Shown here piece by piece: positions 1 to 10,900 of a DNA stretch of 64,000 nt (within the stretch, counting starts at the first letter, position 1; the number at the start of each line of letters is the position of its first letter). The translations under genes and the position numbers were made by a program. The stretch spans positions 7,810,001-7,874,000 of the forward strand of contig LR990050.1 of NCBI GenBank assembly GCA_905147135.1, in the 5' to 3' direction. The notes beneath the pieces were generated by a model. That model was not told where the DNA came from. It made no database searches and saw only the letters and a program-made list of their open reading frames with translations. Source of the stretch: Blastobasis lacticolella. Lineage: Eukaryota > Arthropoda > Insecta > Lepidoptera > Blastobasidae.

Positions 1-973
1 AGCAAACGGGCACGCTCTGCAGAGTTGGTTGGTGTGCTTAAAAGATTGTTTCGCACCAATCTGCAGCGGGGCTCGCCCCATAGCCGCTGGGAACAGGAAT
101 TTTTGGGTGCTCGACCTCCGAAAAAGCCTCCGAAAGTGCCTCGATAGAATACGCCGCAATAAAGGTTCCTAGTTTAGATAATAACTTCTACACTGGATAC
201 TGTGAACTATGCATCGAGGACAGGGAAGAAGGTGAAGTCACGCCTTGTCGACGACATTGTAATAGCAATAGCGTCAAAAGCTGCAGAAATGGTACCAGCC
301 CTCGGACAGCACACCAATCACCCTCAACTCGCGCATGCGAGGTGGCTGTAAATCCTGTAAAACCGTGTTCGCATTCCTTCGTAGGATCCCGTGTTCTAAG
401 TAGGTCGTACTACCACACGTTAAATTTAGAATTTAGCTTCTCGAGAGTCGCCTATTGCTGGCAGCCGACTACTGATTGCAAGAGGTAGCCGTTGTATATA
501 AGATTGCTGGGCTTTTTGTAACATTGCCGCATCAACTTATAAGCGGCCGGCACCTTAGATCGTATTTGACCAAGCAAAGCGCCTCTATCGACGGAGTTGA
601 ATCCATTTTTACGTCACCCTTCAGTACGACTTCAACACTATTACTTTGGAGGAAAGTTCTCATGGCGTGGACAGCGGCTTCGTAGTCACCTTTAGATCCA
701 AAGTCGAGCTGGATATGCTGAAAGTAATTTGCTGGGCTAGGGCGGGTGGAAAACCGGCGTCGGTAGGTAATCCCTACCGCAATAGGACGAATGAAACCAC
801 TATTTTTTTAGTTTTAGGCGCCATACTTAGCGCGTACATACTAAGGACTGTTCTACCTAGCCTGCCAGTGGTGTCGAGAATTCGTTTATAGAGGCTTGTT
901 CCTTGAAGGCCCTACTGTCGTCGTCGTATGAATGTAGATATAACATTAAAGCCAAGTAATGTTAAAAAGTCTA
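1..973. other. No recognised gene; probably degraded repeat
   Basis: I find no exon with matching splice signals here. Short open frames exist on both strands but none continues the phase of gene A, whose next exon should lie to the left on the minus strand. The moderate GC content and broken frames suggest old retrotransposon remains, but no motif identifies a family. Confidence 0.3.
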
Positions 974-1234
974 GCCGAGTGGTGCCCGGCAGAGTAGAAT
1001 AGCACCAACCCCTTGCACTCGTGGGTGTCGTTCAAGGCGACTAATGTTTTCGAGGCAAAAGATCTTAGAGTCTCCGTAGACTGGAAAATGGGCAGCAGCG
1101 TTTTCCATTGTTATATTTACAACACTGCGATCTCCAACCCGCCCGCCAAGCGTGGAGATTATGGCAATAACCTTCCCTTTCGTGGGAGAGGCCCTAAGTC
1201 CTGCAGTGGACTGTTATGGGCTGTGATGATAATG
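974..1234 (+). repeat. SINE-like dispersed repeat, copy 1 of 6
   Basis: This block matches five others in the window (about 16027-16341, 20300-20560, 30216-30469, 38098-38360, 51467-51688). Shared landmarks are CAGAGTAGAATAGC near the start, GGCGACTAATGTTTTCGAGG, TTTTCCATTGTTATATTTA, CTGCGATCTCCAACC, GGAGATTATGGCAATAACC and a 3' GATGATGATG-type tail. No coding capacity is seen. The size, the simple-repeat tail and the dispersal fit a SINE or other short non-autonomous element; the exact class is not established. Confidence 0.75.
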
Positions 1235-2358
1235 TCAAAAAAATACATTATTACGATTTCAATAGAACTCGGTAGAATGTTAGTAGCCCATGGTAAAACT
1301 AAGCAACTTCAAACTAACATACAAACGGCCCTGGGTTCAGTTATTGAATCGCTCGCCTCTATTCGAACGATTTACAATGTTGAATATCGACGTGAAAAAT
1401 TCAATATTTTTAAAATCACATTGGCAACATCGAAAGAGAGGACCGAAGTATGGGCAAAAATAGGGAAAAATATGTCATTTTTCATAAGGAAAATTAAGAT
1501 TGAAAATCGTTCGAATCAAAGAGAGCAATTCATTGGCGAGGTTGACAAATATCTTCCACTGGACCCTGAGACTGATAGAACGGTCTCGGAAGCTGATTGG
1601 CATCTTGTGATGGTATTTTATTATTATTAAAACGTAATTTCTAACAAGCATAGCATAAGTACTTTGGTACCATTCACACAAATAAGTATTCATAGAATTC
1701 TTCAAAAAACCATTTTCAAGATTGTAAGTAAACTATTAGTCTCACTTAGTTCGTTTTCTACTTCAATGAAAGTAAATTAAATGTACTACAACTTTCTTTT
1801 AGTTATCATAGGACTAGCGATTTTATCAATAATTTGCTCCGAACGGGAGCAAAACTTAAAATTGTAAATTTTCCGGAAAAATTGACCTTCTTTGAAGAGT
1901 CATAACTTGGTCACTGTACATTTTGTAGAGTTGCGTTTGAGCTTAAATAGTGGCAAATATAATGAACGTTAAAAGCCATTAAGCTTCATTGGTCGAAAAA
2001 TTCATAGTTTTTTATTTTTAGACCAAAAAGTGAAAAAAGTCCTAAAATTTCGCAGTTTTTCACGTATTACGCAGGAAGCACAATTTTTTTTTGCTTGCAA
2101 AATGTAGTTTCACACTCTCTTAAGGGGTCCAAATAACATACCAAAAATGCAGCATTACATCGCGCTTTGCGTTTTAGGGCCATTTTTTTGTAAGATTTGA
2201 CTGGCCTAATAATAATGTAACCTTTTTAAAAATAATACATATGCTGTAAAACTGTGAAATAAATGAATGAATAAATGAATAAATAAATGTACCTATCTAG
2301 CGAGGAAAGTTAGGAAAGTCTGAAGTGCCTACTGCTTTTTATGATTAAATCTACTTAC
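1235..2358. other. Unassigned AT-rich stretch with repeat tail
   Basis: An open plus-strand frame of about 130 codons runs to 1630 but resembles nothing I know and has no splice or start context. The stretch closes with a tail of AATG/AAAT units at about 2258-2290, typical of the 3' end of a LINE or SINE on the plus strand. It lies in the last visible intron of gene A. Confidence 0.35.
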
Positions 2359-5300
2359 TTCTTGTTGCAAATCCAGCGAGCTAACGCCATTGGGCGATTC
2401 CTCGCCCTTCGCGCCCATGTTGTGCGTATGGGCTTGTAAATCTCGGACGTACTGTTCGTATTGGATCACTTTTTGCTCGCTAAAATCATTAGATTATTAT
2501 ATACTTAATTATTACGCTACGATTATCATATCGATACGTTGATGGTGATTAAATGAAACTATTGTTAGTAATCTTAACTAAAAGAGTCTATTCATTCATA
2601 AATATTTCTCGACGTAAAAAGTACTGCAAAGCAGCAACATTTACCGCACGACTGTGGTAATGTACCTCACAAAAAGCATGCGTCTTTATTAACATGATTT
2701 CGTGGCACACTATTACTAATTTCACTTACTTGAGTTTCATATTTTTGGTTATTTCCCTGATCTGTGACTGCATCTTGCTTACAATTTCTTCTTTACTAAG
2801 AAGTTCAGCAGCCAGCTTTTGTTGCATGCCTACTTTGTTCTCCTGCTCCTGAAATATATGTACGATATCGCTGAAACTATGGTAGGTATTTGATGATTAA
2901 CTGGAATTATTGCAGTAAAAACAATCTGGAATATAAGACTGAAAAATAATTGATTTAGCTATCTAAACCTATTGTGAATTTAAATATCAAATTAGATTAA
3001 AAGCTAAAAATAATCACAGATATCTTCGTAAGTGTCTCCAAAAAGCGGACTTTTTCTCGTTTACATGCGATCACTTCTTCTTCAGTTATCCGTAGTGTAT
3101 CCTTTGTGGCTTGGAGTTCGGACCACATATCCATTTCTCTTTCTGTAGGCAACTCTAAAATGTTATAATACGTGTTGAATATCGGATTTAAAAAGTAAGA
3201 TAGTGTAGGTAACAGTTGGTTTGTAATAATTCTAAAATTCTAACCAGGATTTGGTCTACTATTTTCTAGTTCCGTATTTTTTGATCGTAATTGTTCTATT
3301 AATTCTTCGCATTCTGCCACTTTGCTATCTAAAGATTTTCTTGCATCGTTTTCTTTAATAATTAATTGACGTTGTTCTTCCAAAAGTGATTTATGTTCTT
3401 TTAAGTCTTTTGTTAGATCTTGCACTGTAGACTTATGTTGGGATGACATTGCCTCTATTTGTTCTTTCAGACTTTGAACTCTGCGATAACATTAATATAC
3501 AATAAAAGACATTTAAAAACAATACTTTTAAAACAACACTCATAACTGTCATTACTCATACAAAACTCTTACTCTGCGATTAAACAATCTCTTTGTTGAG
3601 CGATTTGGTTACTGGTAAACTCTCCTGTTTTCAGAGATTCTTTTAATTTTCTTGCTCTGGCTTCCAATTGGACCTCTCGCTGGCGACTCTGAATAAAGAC
3701 AAAATTTATTAACAGCGTTAATAAAAATTTAGAGTGTGAATAAAAAGTCCTACTTACCTGATCTTCTAGAGTTTTAACGGTGCCTGTTAGACTGGCTATA
3801 CTAGCTTCGGCTTCGCGCAGTTGTCGATCCATTTTAGCGACCCTTGCGCGTGTTTGTCGAAGTTGTGATTCGGTCGTAGCCAATTTCTCCTTGGTTATTG
3901 CGCGTGCAGCCTTCTCCTCTTCCAGTTCTCTGCGAGATTCCTTTAGAAAATAAACAGACTATTATGTGTAAAGCGTGCAATAAAGAATCTTGCAAGTAGA
4001 ACCTATTACTTGCGACATCATTATACCTATTAATTACTGTTTTAAACTTTAAAGTTACTGTTTTAATAATGCGTTTTATTATTTTCATTCATTTATTATT
4101 TATCTAGCATATTATGTAGCAAAGTAGTTTTATACAACCTCAAGTACTTTGGCAACATCAGCTTCAGCATGGATTTCGTTTGCATTACCACGTGCGTCAA
4201 CATCTTGACGCAGTCGTTCTATTTCACGTACTAAAGAATCGCCAACAGCCAACAGCTGACTTCTTTCTCGACATACTTGTCTGGATATAAATAAATTCAA
4301 TCATAAGTACTTTATAGCGAATCATCCTACGATTCTTAGATATATTATTTGATATATCTACCTTGAAATCTGCGTAATTCTGCTAACGACTTCAGCTGCT
4401 CCTGACTTAAAATCCATCAGAGCTCCACAAAGTTGAAGGCCATCTGTATTGTACTTCTCCAAACGAGCTTCGACTGTTTCTACGTATTCGTCACTCTTTT
4501 TTTAATAATGTCATGTAATAAAGAGAAAGAGAAAATAAGTAATTGAAACATATATTCATTTAATTATTGAGCACTATTTTAGTGATTTCAATACTCACAA
4601 TACCAGGCATCAGTTCTCTAACCCAATCTATGACCTCCTGGCGATCTGTATACGCTTGAATACATAAATCGGCAAAACGCGCAGGTACAGTTGATACTTT
4701 TGAATCCAAGTCCGCGAGAGCGACTTCATCTGCAAATATATTTATATTAATAATTCTTAAAGTTTTCTTTTAGCAATAGTCCATTAATAAACTTGTTCTT
4801 GATTTTGCATAACTACTAAGGAGTGTTCCCATTTGTAAACTCCAAGAGCGTTACCTATGACATTTGAAGAATTAAGAAGATCCACTGCTCCATCTATGTC
4901 AGAAGCCGCAGCTGCATCACGACACAGTTGTGCTACTTCTTCTGAACTCCAGTCGCCAACGTCGTAAATATTCAAGTCCGAAATATGGAAACCTTCCCCA
5001 CAACCAACTGCACCCTCTTCTGCCATGCTTTTTAAAGAACTGTACAATTCCAATACAGTTTTCTGTAAAAGAAAAGTAACAATGACTTATGGTCAAGCCA
5101 ACAACTAAAAATATTATGGGAATCTACTTTCTTATTACGAGAAATATGTCATTAAGGATATTCTCGATACTTAAAAAAAGTAAAATGTGCAAGCGATAAT
5201 TTAGGACAGGACTCTTAAGATTCTCGAGAATCGCGCGTTTGCAGATCGCACTGTACCCTTGATATCCCTTTGGTTATTGGAGAAGAAATCAAAACGTAAT

Positions 5301-6940
5301 AACATCTAAGTCGATATTAATTTGTCAGATAACCTGCTTCAAGTCCAGATCTTTTTTCATACGCTGAAACTCTCTCTGCTTCATCAAGTATGTGGACTTG
5401 AGGTCGTCTTCCTCTTTGTGGGGAGGGCGTACGCTCACGACTCTGGTCTTGTCACTGGGCGTAGAGGGCCGGCCAGAGGGTATCTTGGAACGGGAGGCAG
5501 GCGTGCTGGGCCGGCTAGAGGACAGCCGTTGGGAACTCGGCGTAGTGGGGCGGCTGCTTGGCGCAGAGGGCTGGCCTTTTTGGGGTGTATTTGGCCGGCT
5601 TCTCGTGAATGTTTGCATGAAATTCGAGTTTTTGTCTGAAGCAAATATAAATTTTGAGTAGCTACTACCTACTGCTACGCTGAATTTTGCTGCTGAGAAA
5701 TTTTGCTCTTACCCTCAACGTCCAGAGATGAACCTTCAATGTTCTCATTCGAATGTGTTTCTGTAATGTAAAATAATTATAAATATATTTTAATGAATAG
5801 TAGGTACGTACTTTTTTTTTATAGATACCACTTAGGTGGCAAACAAGCTTGTGGCCTGCCTGATGGTAAGCAGTCACCGCAGCCTATGGACGTTTGCAAT
5901 ACCAGGGGCATCACCCACGCGTTGCCGACCCCGTAAAACCTTTTAACCCCTTTCTTGAAGAACACCATGTTGTACTCTTCAGTGAAAACCTCTCCAGATA
6001 AATCATTCCACAACCTCAGTGTGCGTGGCGAAACCACTATTAGGAAAAGGGTTTTTTAGATAGGCACAGTAGGCCAAGAAAGTTTTGCCTAGGTATATCA
6101 GGCGTTTAATGCAAAAGGAGGGACACCGACGGACGATCCACCTGAGGGAAAGCAGCCACCGCAGGACATCTGAAACTTAAAGGGAGCAGTTGCAAAGCAG
6201 GCCTTAGAGGTATCTGTAGATATGCGTTTTAAGAACCCTATGAGATATTTTTAACAGAGCTTCCCGTGTACCCAAAACGTCGCTAAGTTGGAAGAACAGT
6301 CAAACTCGTTGTTTTACGGTATGCTCTGAGGATGATAAACGATGCTTAACTGCGCATGCCCGATACATACCTACTCCAACGAATTACCATGTTTTAATTT
6401 TAAGCAGCCGCTAGTCTGTTTACTGATTGCTGGACTCGTGAACCCGAGCGTCAATCCTCCAGCATGCTTACATTTTTTTATACAACGAAACCAAAATGTC
6501 GTAGATGTTCTCAACGCCTATATAATAAGTTTTCAATTCAATACCCTATATCCATTCTTCGAAACTACTTGCTTTACCTACTAATAAAATTATGTTAGTA
6601 TTCAGACCAAAAGTGTCAATGTCGGTTTTTAAAATACTTCTTTCTTCTATTTCGTCGGTCTCGAGCGTGTCCTCAAGAACTAGTAGTGGCTTTTCAAATT
6701 CTTCCGATTTTTGGATTGGATCCTGTAGAAAAAATAAATAGATGGCTTACAACTTGGTTTTGTTTTGTTCTATTTATCTACTAACAGATCAGCATTATAG
6801 ATGAACATAGTAAACCAAATAAGGCTATTTAGGTAGGCACCTATATTAGACAATTTAAAATAACATACCCTGCAGTCAGTCTTCGAGTCATTTTTGTAGA
6901 AACTGTTTGATTGCTGCTGAGCAGAAATATTACTCCTTGC
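2359..6940 (-). CDS. Coiled-coil protein A (paralogue of B and C), 3' end outside window
   Basis: Fourteen minus-strand exons join in phase: 6869-6940, 6578-6722, 5713-5760, 5334-5635, 4855-5062, 4599-4729, 4362-4495, 4139-4280, 3758-3940, 3573-3688, 3245-3480, 3018-3154, 2730-2848 and 2359-2479, totalling 698 codons. The N-terminal part is acidic, followed by a basic region with RPxTP-type units and a Ser-Lys-Ile-Pro motif (exon 5334-5635). Exon 4855-5062 carries the ELYSSLK block shared with B and C, exon 4599-4729 the VIDWV block, and the rest is heptad-rich coiled coil. The final donor at 2353-2358 is a clean GTAAGT, so more exons lie to the left. The true start lies upstream of 6940 and was not found. 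A structural, probably cytoskeletal role is inferred; no enzyme motif is present and I cannot name the family. Confidence 0.85.
5821..6056 (-). mobile_element. 3' end fragment of a Jockey/CR1-like LINE
   Basis: The minus-strand translation (about 5819-6037) contains RTLRLWNDLSGEVF and FFKKGVKRF, the closing part of ORF2 also seen in the larger copy at 22600-24112 (LMLWNELLG, KGLKGFL). The adjoining bases (GGCAAACAAGCTT, GCCTGCCTGATGGTAAGCAG) are shared by both copies. It is a 5'-truncated insertion in an intron of gene A, in the same orientation as the gene. Confidence 0.8.
6057..6250 (-). mobile_element. Second LINE 3'-end fragment
   Basis: Landmarks GACGGACGATCCACCTGA and AAGGGAGCAGTTGC recur in diverged form at 62245-62640 and 58690-58750. 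Together these look like truncated 3' ends of one LINE lineage, different from the one directly to the left. No open frame remains. Confidence 0.5.
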
Positions 6941-7059
6941 CTGCAAAAATTGTGCATCCAGTATGACTGTTAGAGTTACCTACTTCGTACAACGGAGCGT
7001 CGGTCGCCTAACTCCTAGTGGATCGGAATTCGATCACTAGTGCCGTCATATTTTCTGAG

Positions 7060-7290
7060 TTATGTACATTAGTTTAACACTAACCGATGCTCTTACGGTG
7101 ACGACTGGATGTGTATCCAACATTCAGTCGCCTGAAATTAAGATGGTTTAATAAAATAAGTAAACTAATAAAAAATAATCATTTTGGCGTGGGTTAGGGG
7201 GTTTTAGTACAGTAGAGCGACTGCCATATCTAACCTCCGTGATCCTGTTAATAAAGGAACCCGACCAGATTGGATCAAACATGTCATTAT
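7060..7290 (+). repeat. SINE-family fragment (ACCGATGCTCTTAC type)
   Basis: Blocks such as CTAACCGATGCTCTTAC and GACCAGATTGGATCAAACA match the repeat seen more fully at 42282-42575 and 45705-45990. The order of the blocks is rearranged relative to those copies, so this is a scrambled or composite remnant. Confidence 0.5.
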
Positions 7291-7904
7291 CATTATCTTG
7301 GAATAATTAGATGTCTAATTAGTAAAAGGGATTATCGTATACCTTAGCAATGAACCGTGTCGGTGACTGCTTTGGTGCGAGCAAACCTCTATTGGTGGCA
7401 ATTTTGGCTGCGCGCGCCATGGACGCCGCAGTATGCCGCGGCGTCAATTTTGGGCCCAATGCATCTATCAAAAGTCAGACGATGTAAGGCAACAATTATA
7501 CCAATCCTAGTGAACAACCGAGTATTCTACTACCCAAAGACGCCTGTGCTTTCTGTATGGTTTCTACTTACGTGGTTTCTCTTTTTGAGTTTTTGCTGTG
7601 GCCGCCATTGCAGGCGCAATAGCGAAATTAATACTTTTCTGTATCCGTGCTGATGAATATGGTTGGAAAACACAACGTTTGCAATTTTGGTAGTTATTTC
7701 AATTTATTATATTGTTTGACCGACATGTCTGAGGTTCTGAATTTAAAATTGAAATGACAAATGTCATTTGCTCATCGCACGGATTATGATTTTTTAAGCA
7801 AACTTCAAATCACTTTCATCTCGTTTCATCGAGTTTCTAAACCATTATTTTTTAACCTCAACCTACACGAAGATTGATAGAAAGTGATCATCATAAAGTG
7901 TTTG

Positions 7905-8265
7905 TGATGAACCGGGCAGCTAGTACTGCCCGGCGCACCTTCGTTCGCGCTGTTTCAATTTAATGAAGTCTACCACTACAACTGGAAACGCGACGTCTCT
8001 ACTCTGGACGGTTTCAAGCCAGCGATTCTCTTGTATCTACCGGGATCAATGCAACATCTCTTCATATGCCTCTTTTACATATCCATGTAACGCAAGAGCT
8101 GCCCTGCTTTGAAATTCGCTATAAAGGATGTGTTTTGCGACTTTACCCTCGGGCATCCAGTACACATGACGACACATCCTCAGTTGTCTTCGTATTAGAT
8201 AGGCTTCCGCCTTTGTTAGCGCGCCGAAGGACTTCAATGTTGCTGATGCGGCCCGACTAATGGAT
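7905..8265 (-). mobile_element. LINE ORF2 C-terminal fragment
   Basis: The minus strand reads LIRRQLRMCRHVYWMPEGKV followed by ILYSEF, broken by stops. The order RRQLRxxxHVxxMPxxxxxKxILYxE is typical of the region after the reverse transcriptase in RTE-like and related LINEs. It is short, 5'-truncated and decayed. Confidence 0.65.
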
Positions 8266-9454
8266 GCCCATAATATTTTAGAGACATCGAAGATGGATCT
8301 ATAAGCACCAGGTCTGGGAAGAATGCAATAGATTCGGAAGAACAGTCGCTATATAGACAGAGATTTTTGTCTTCAGTTTGTCTAAGTCTTTGAGCTCAAA
8401 CAGAGAGGCAAAAGCAGGCAGGCCATATCATAAACATACTTATCATCGGAAGGCTTACAATATAGTTACAATATTAATTTGGTATTAACGAGTCTTGCAG
8501 TAGATAGGTTAGGTATGGCTCTTTTAAAAAGTTCAGCAACATTAAATGAGGCCTGCCGGAACATAACTGGATGGTGAGGCAGGGCAACCTATAGATTTAA
8601 TATTTCAAGCCTTCAATTAAGCCTTGGCTAGTTCTTATGCGTAGGTATGCTCTATCTTCGTCAGCATCGTCACTTACCATGACTTACATATTTTAGAAAG
8701 TCGCAGATGTCTTCAATGCCCTGACTTTCCCTCTTTCAATGGACGGTAAACTACAAACTGGTTAGGATAGATTTGAGTGTTTGAAGCGGAGGTAACTTTG
8801 GTCAAAACTATCCTTTGAAATTGTAGCCGTATGGTGCAGGCAGCTTGATAGATCATGTTCTTCTTCGGATCGGTGTAGATCTGCTATGATTCAGCAAGGA
8901 GCATTTATATAAAAAAATATATTTTAAGAATCATTTTGCTTGATCGATTTCGTAGTTTACCAACTTGTGATTGAGAACGCAAAGACTAGAATCTTTACAC
9001 CATGTTTAGGCACCTAAGGTGAGACGAATGTGATATTAATTTGAACTTATACTTTGTACTTGTTACGGTACTCCGTAATAGTAATATTCTTTGTATTCAG
9101 ACATTCACACGAAATTGCAACAACGTCATTCTTTAATAATGGAACCGTATTCTGCGTAAGACACGGATCCCTAAAAATTCTAACATAACTTTTCTGTCTT
9201 CTTTGCTTCTGGCTATAACTGTTTTTTTTTTGCTTAATGACAGGATTAGACAACCGACGGCGTGCCACAAAATAGCACTGTTCAGTTTTTAAACCAATTT
9301 CTTTTTAGAAAATCGCAACTATAAATTTACTTAGTGTAATATTATCTAATTCTTTGTTATACTTTTTATTCTGAAATGTTGAAATATGTCTCATAAAACT
9401 GGTATTGATAAACCTGCAGGTAAACCTTTACATTTACTTTATTTATCTAAGCAT

Positions 9455-9610
9455 TCAGTCGACTGTATGTGTAACCATAATTCAATCTGGTGAGGTTCCC
9501 CTGAAAACAGGACCACGGAGGTCAGATTGCAATTGCTCTCTGATGTGCCAAATCCTGATCATAGTGGACCCCGGGCCTTCGCGCGCGGGAGCGCAACCAG
9601 GATATTGACG
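9455..9610 (+). repeat. SINE-family fragment
   Basis: The sequence includes TGTGTAACCATAATTCAATC and GGTTCCCCTG, both present in the copy at 42282-42575, and CCCCGGGCCTTCGCGC, whose reverse complement is in the copy at 45705-45990. Confidence 0.55.
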
Positions 9611-9984
9611 TCAACATTTTATCTAAGCACCAGGTAATCTGATTTCTGCGGGGTTAATGGCCTAGTAGGTACATATAAAAAGTACTATTAGTACTAAACG
9701 CACTATAGTTAAGATACTATGTAAACTTATTCGGGAAGATGGCGTGACGTTATTTAATGTATGTATGTAGATTCTTACTTGCCGCACGATATAAACTGAA
9801 TATTGTTCTACATATTATGATAGATATTATTATTGATAATGTTCAAACTTTTCAAGATTGTAGGATAGAATGTAAACTTTATTCCGAAATTAAATGTGAT
9901 TTCCGTAAAAACCCCGCATAACAGTATTTTAAGAGAACGTGGCGGGGGTTCAAGCTCCATCATGTAAGCTCTGTGTAATTTCAG

Positions 9985-10088
9985 ATCAGCCGAAAGCTCC
10001 GGTGAGGTGTCGTATTCCACAGAGGCTGCCGGTGAACCGCCTACGGGCATTGCCCTTAAAGGCAAAACAGATCCCGGATGCAGCACAG
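9985..10088 (+). CDS. Possible upstream coding exon of gene B
   Basis: An acceptor (CTGTGTAATTTCAG) and a donor (ACAG|GTTTGC) bracket 104 nt open in one frame, reading SAESSGEVSYSTEAAGEPPT then a Lys/Gly-rich end. It ends in phase 1 while the next candidate exon (10901-11032) starts in phase 0, so at least one exon between them would be missing. The reverse strand is also open here, but without good splice sites. It could be a 5' exon of B or chance. Confidence 0.35.
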
Positions 10089-10529
10089 GTTTGCTTAACT
10101 ATTTACTACAACTAAGACTGTCATAGTTAAACATTTTGCAAAACTGAACTGAGTAGCGCAATAGTTGACTATTGCCTATCTCCTAAAGATAGTTTTCGAT
10201 TCTCGCCGGGGCATAAAATAAAGTGACAGATTTTTATTTCCGTTAAATCTGTGTGTTTGTACCTATACGTGTTTTTGCATAGCTTTCACGACCACAGGAT
10301 TTTATTTTACTGTGAAGCCATGATTGTGTTGCATTCAAAGTATATATTTCCCTCGAGAGTTAGGTATTTGGAGAATGTTGTTATTGAACAGTGATTTAAC
10401 CTCGTCCTGCCACAATACATTAATACGGCGGGTCTGCTTCTAATTAAGGTTTAGTAGACGACGCCGGCGATGGATGAAATATCAGCATCAAAAAGTCGAC
10501 TACTACGCTCCTAAGGCGCTACACGGGCC

Positions 10530-10870
10530 CCTATGATCATCATTATCCGAGCGGTCAATCCCGGCTTCCGCCAGGGTCCGTGTTTCTGCTCATTTTCCTC
10601 CATTTTACCAGGTTTTGGGCATCCTCATTGCAAGCCGCTGGCTCTCGTATCCGACTCCGCGATGTCTATCTATCGCTTCTTGCCAAGCTTGGGCTTCCTG
10701 CGACACCTCTTTCCTCATACCGACAGGCCCTTATCATCAGCGTGATCATCTCAGCCGTAGGACGTCCACTGGTGAACCGTTTTCCACACCGATGGACTCT
10801 GTGCCTCTTGCATCCATGGGCTCCCCTTCATGATATTGTCCGTCCATATCGGCCCTTATAATGTCAGGCC
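10530..10870 (-). repeat. Dispersed lepidopteran repeat, LINE 3'-like
   Basis: A core around GTAGGACGTCCACTGGTGAA resembles the 'GGACGTCCACTGCTG' repeat that is abundant in moth and butterfly genomes, usually as the 3' end of a LINE. No usable frame remains. It separates the two most 5' exon candidates of gene B. Confidence 0.5.
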
Positions 10871-10900
10871 CTTATAAAGTTCTACGATTGCTGTCCACAG

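Larger units (their letters stand above)
6941..9984. other. Region between divergent genes A and B
   Basis: This 3-kb stretch should contain the 5' ends and promoters of A and perhaps B, but I could not place them. It holds repeat fragments at 7060-7290, 7905-8265 and 9455-9610. A GC-richer patch at about 7357-7480 is the only hint of a promoter-like segment; it has no confirmed transcription start or donor site. Confidence 0.4.

Noticed and set aside
1013..1630. 205-codon plus-strand frame
   Set aside because: Its first third is the SINE-like repeat and the rest has no resemblance, start context or splice support.
9808..10086. Minus-strand frame of about 90 codons
   Set aside because: No splice sites or start context on that strand; the plus strand gives a bounded exon candidate in the same place.
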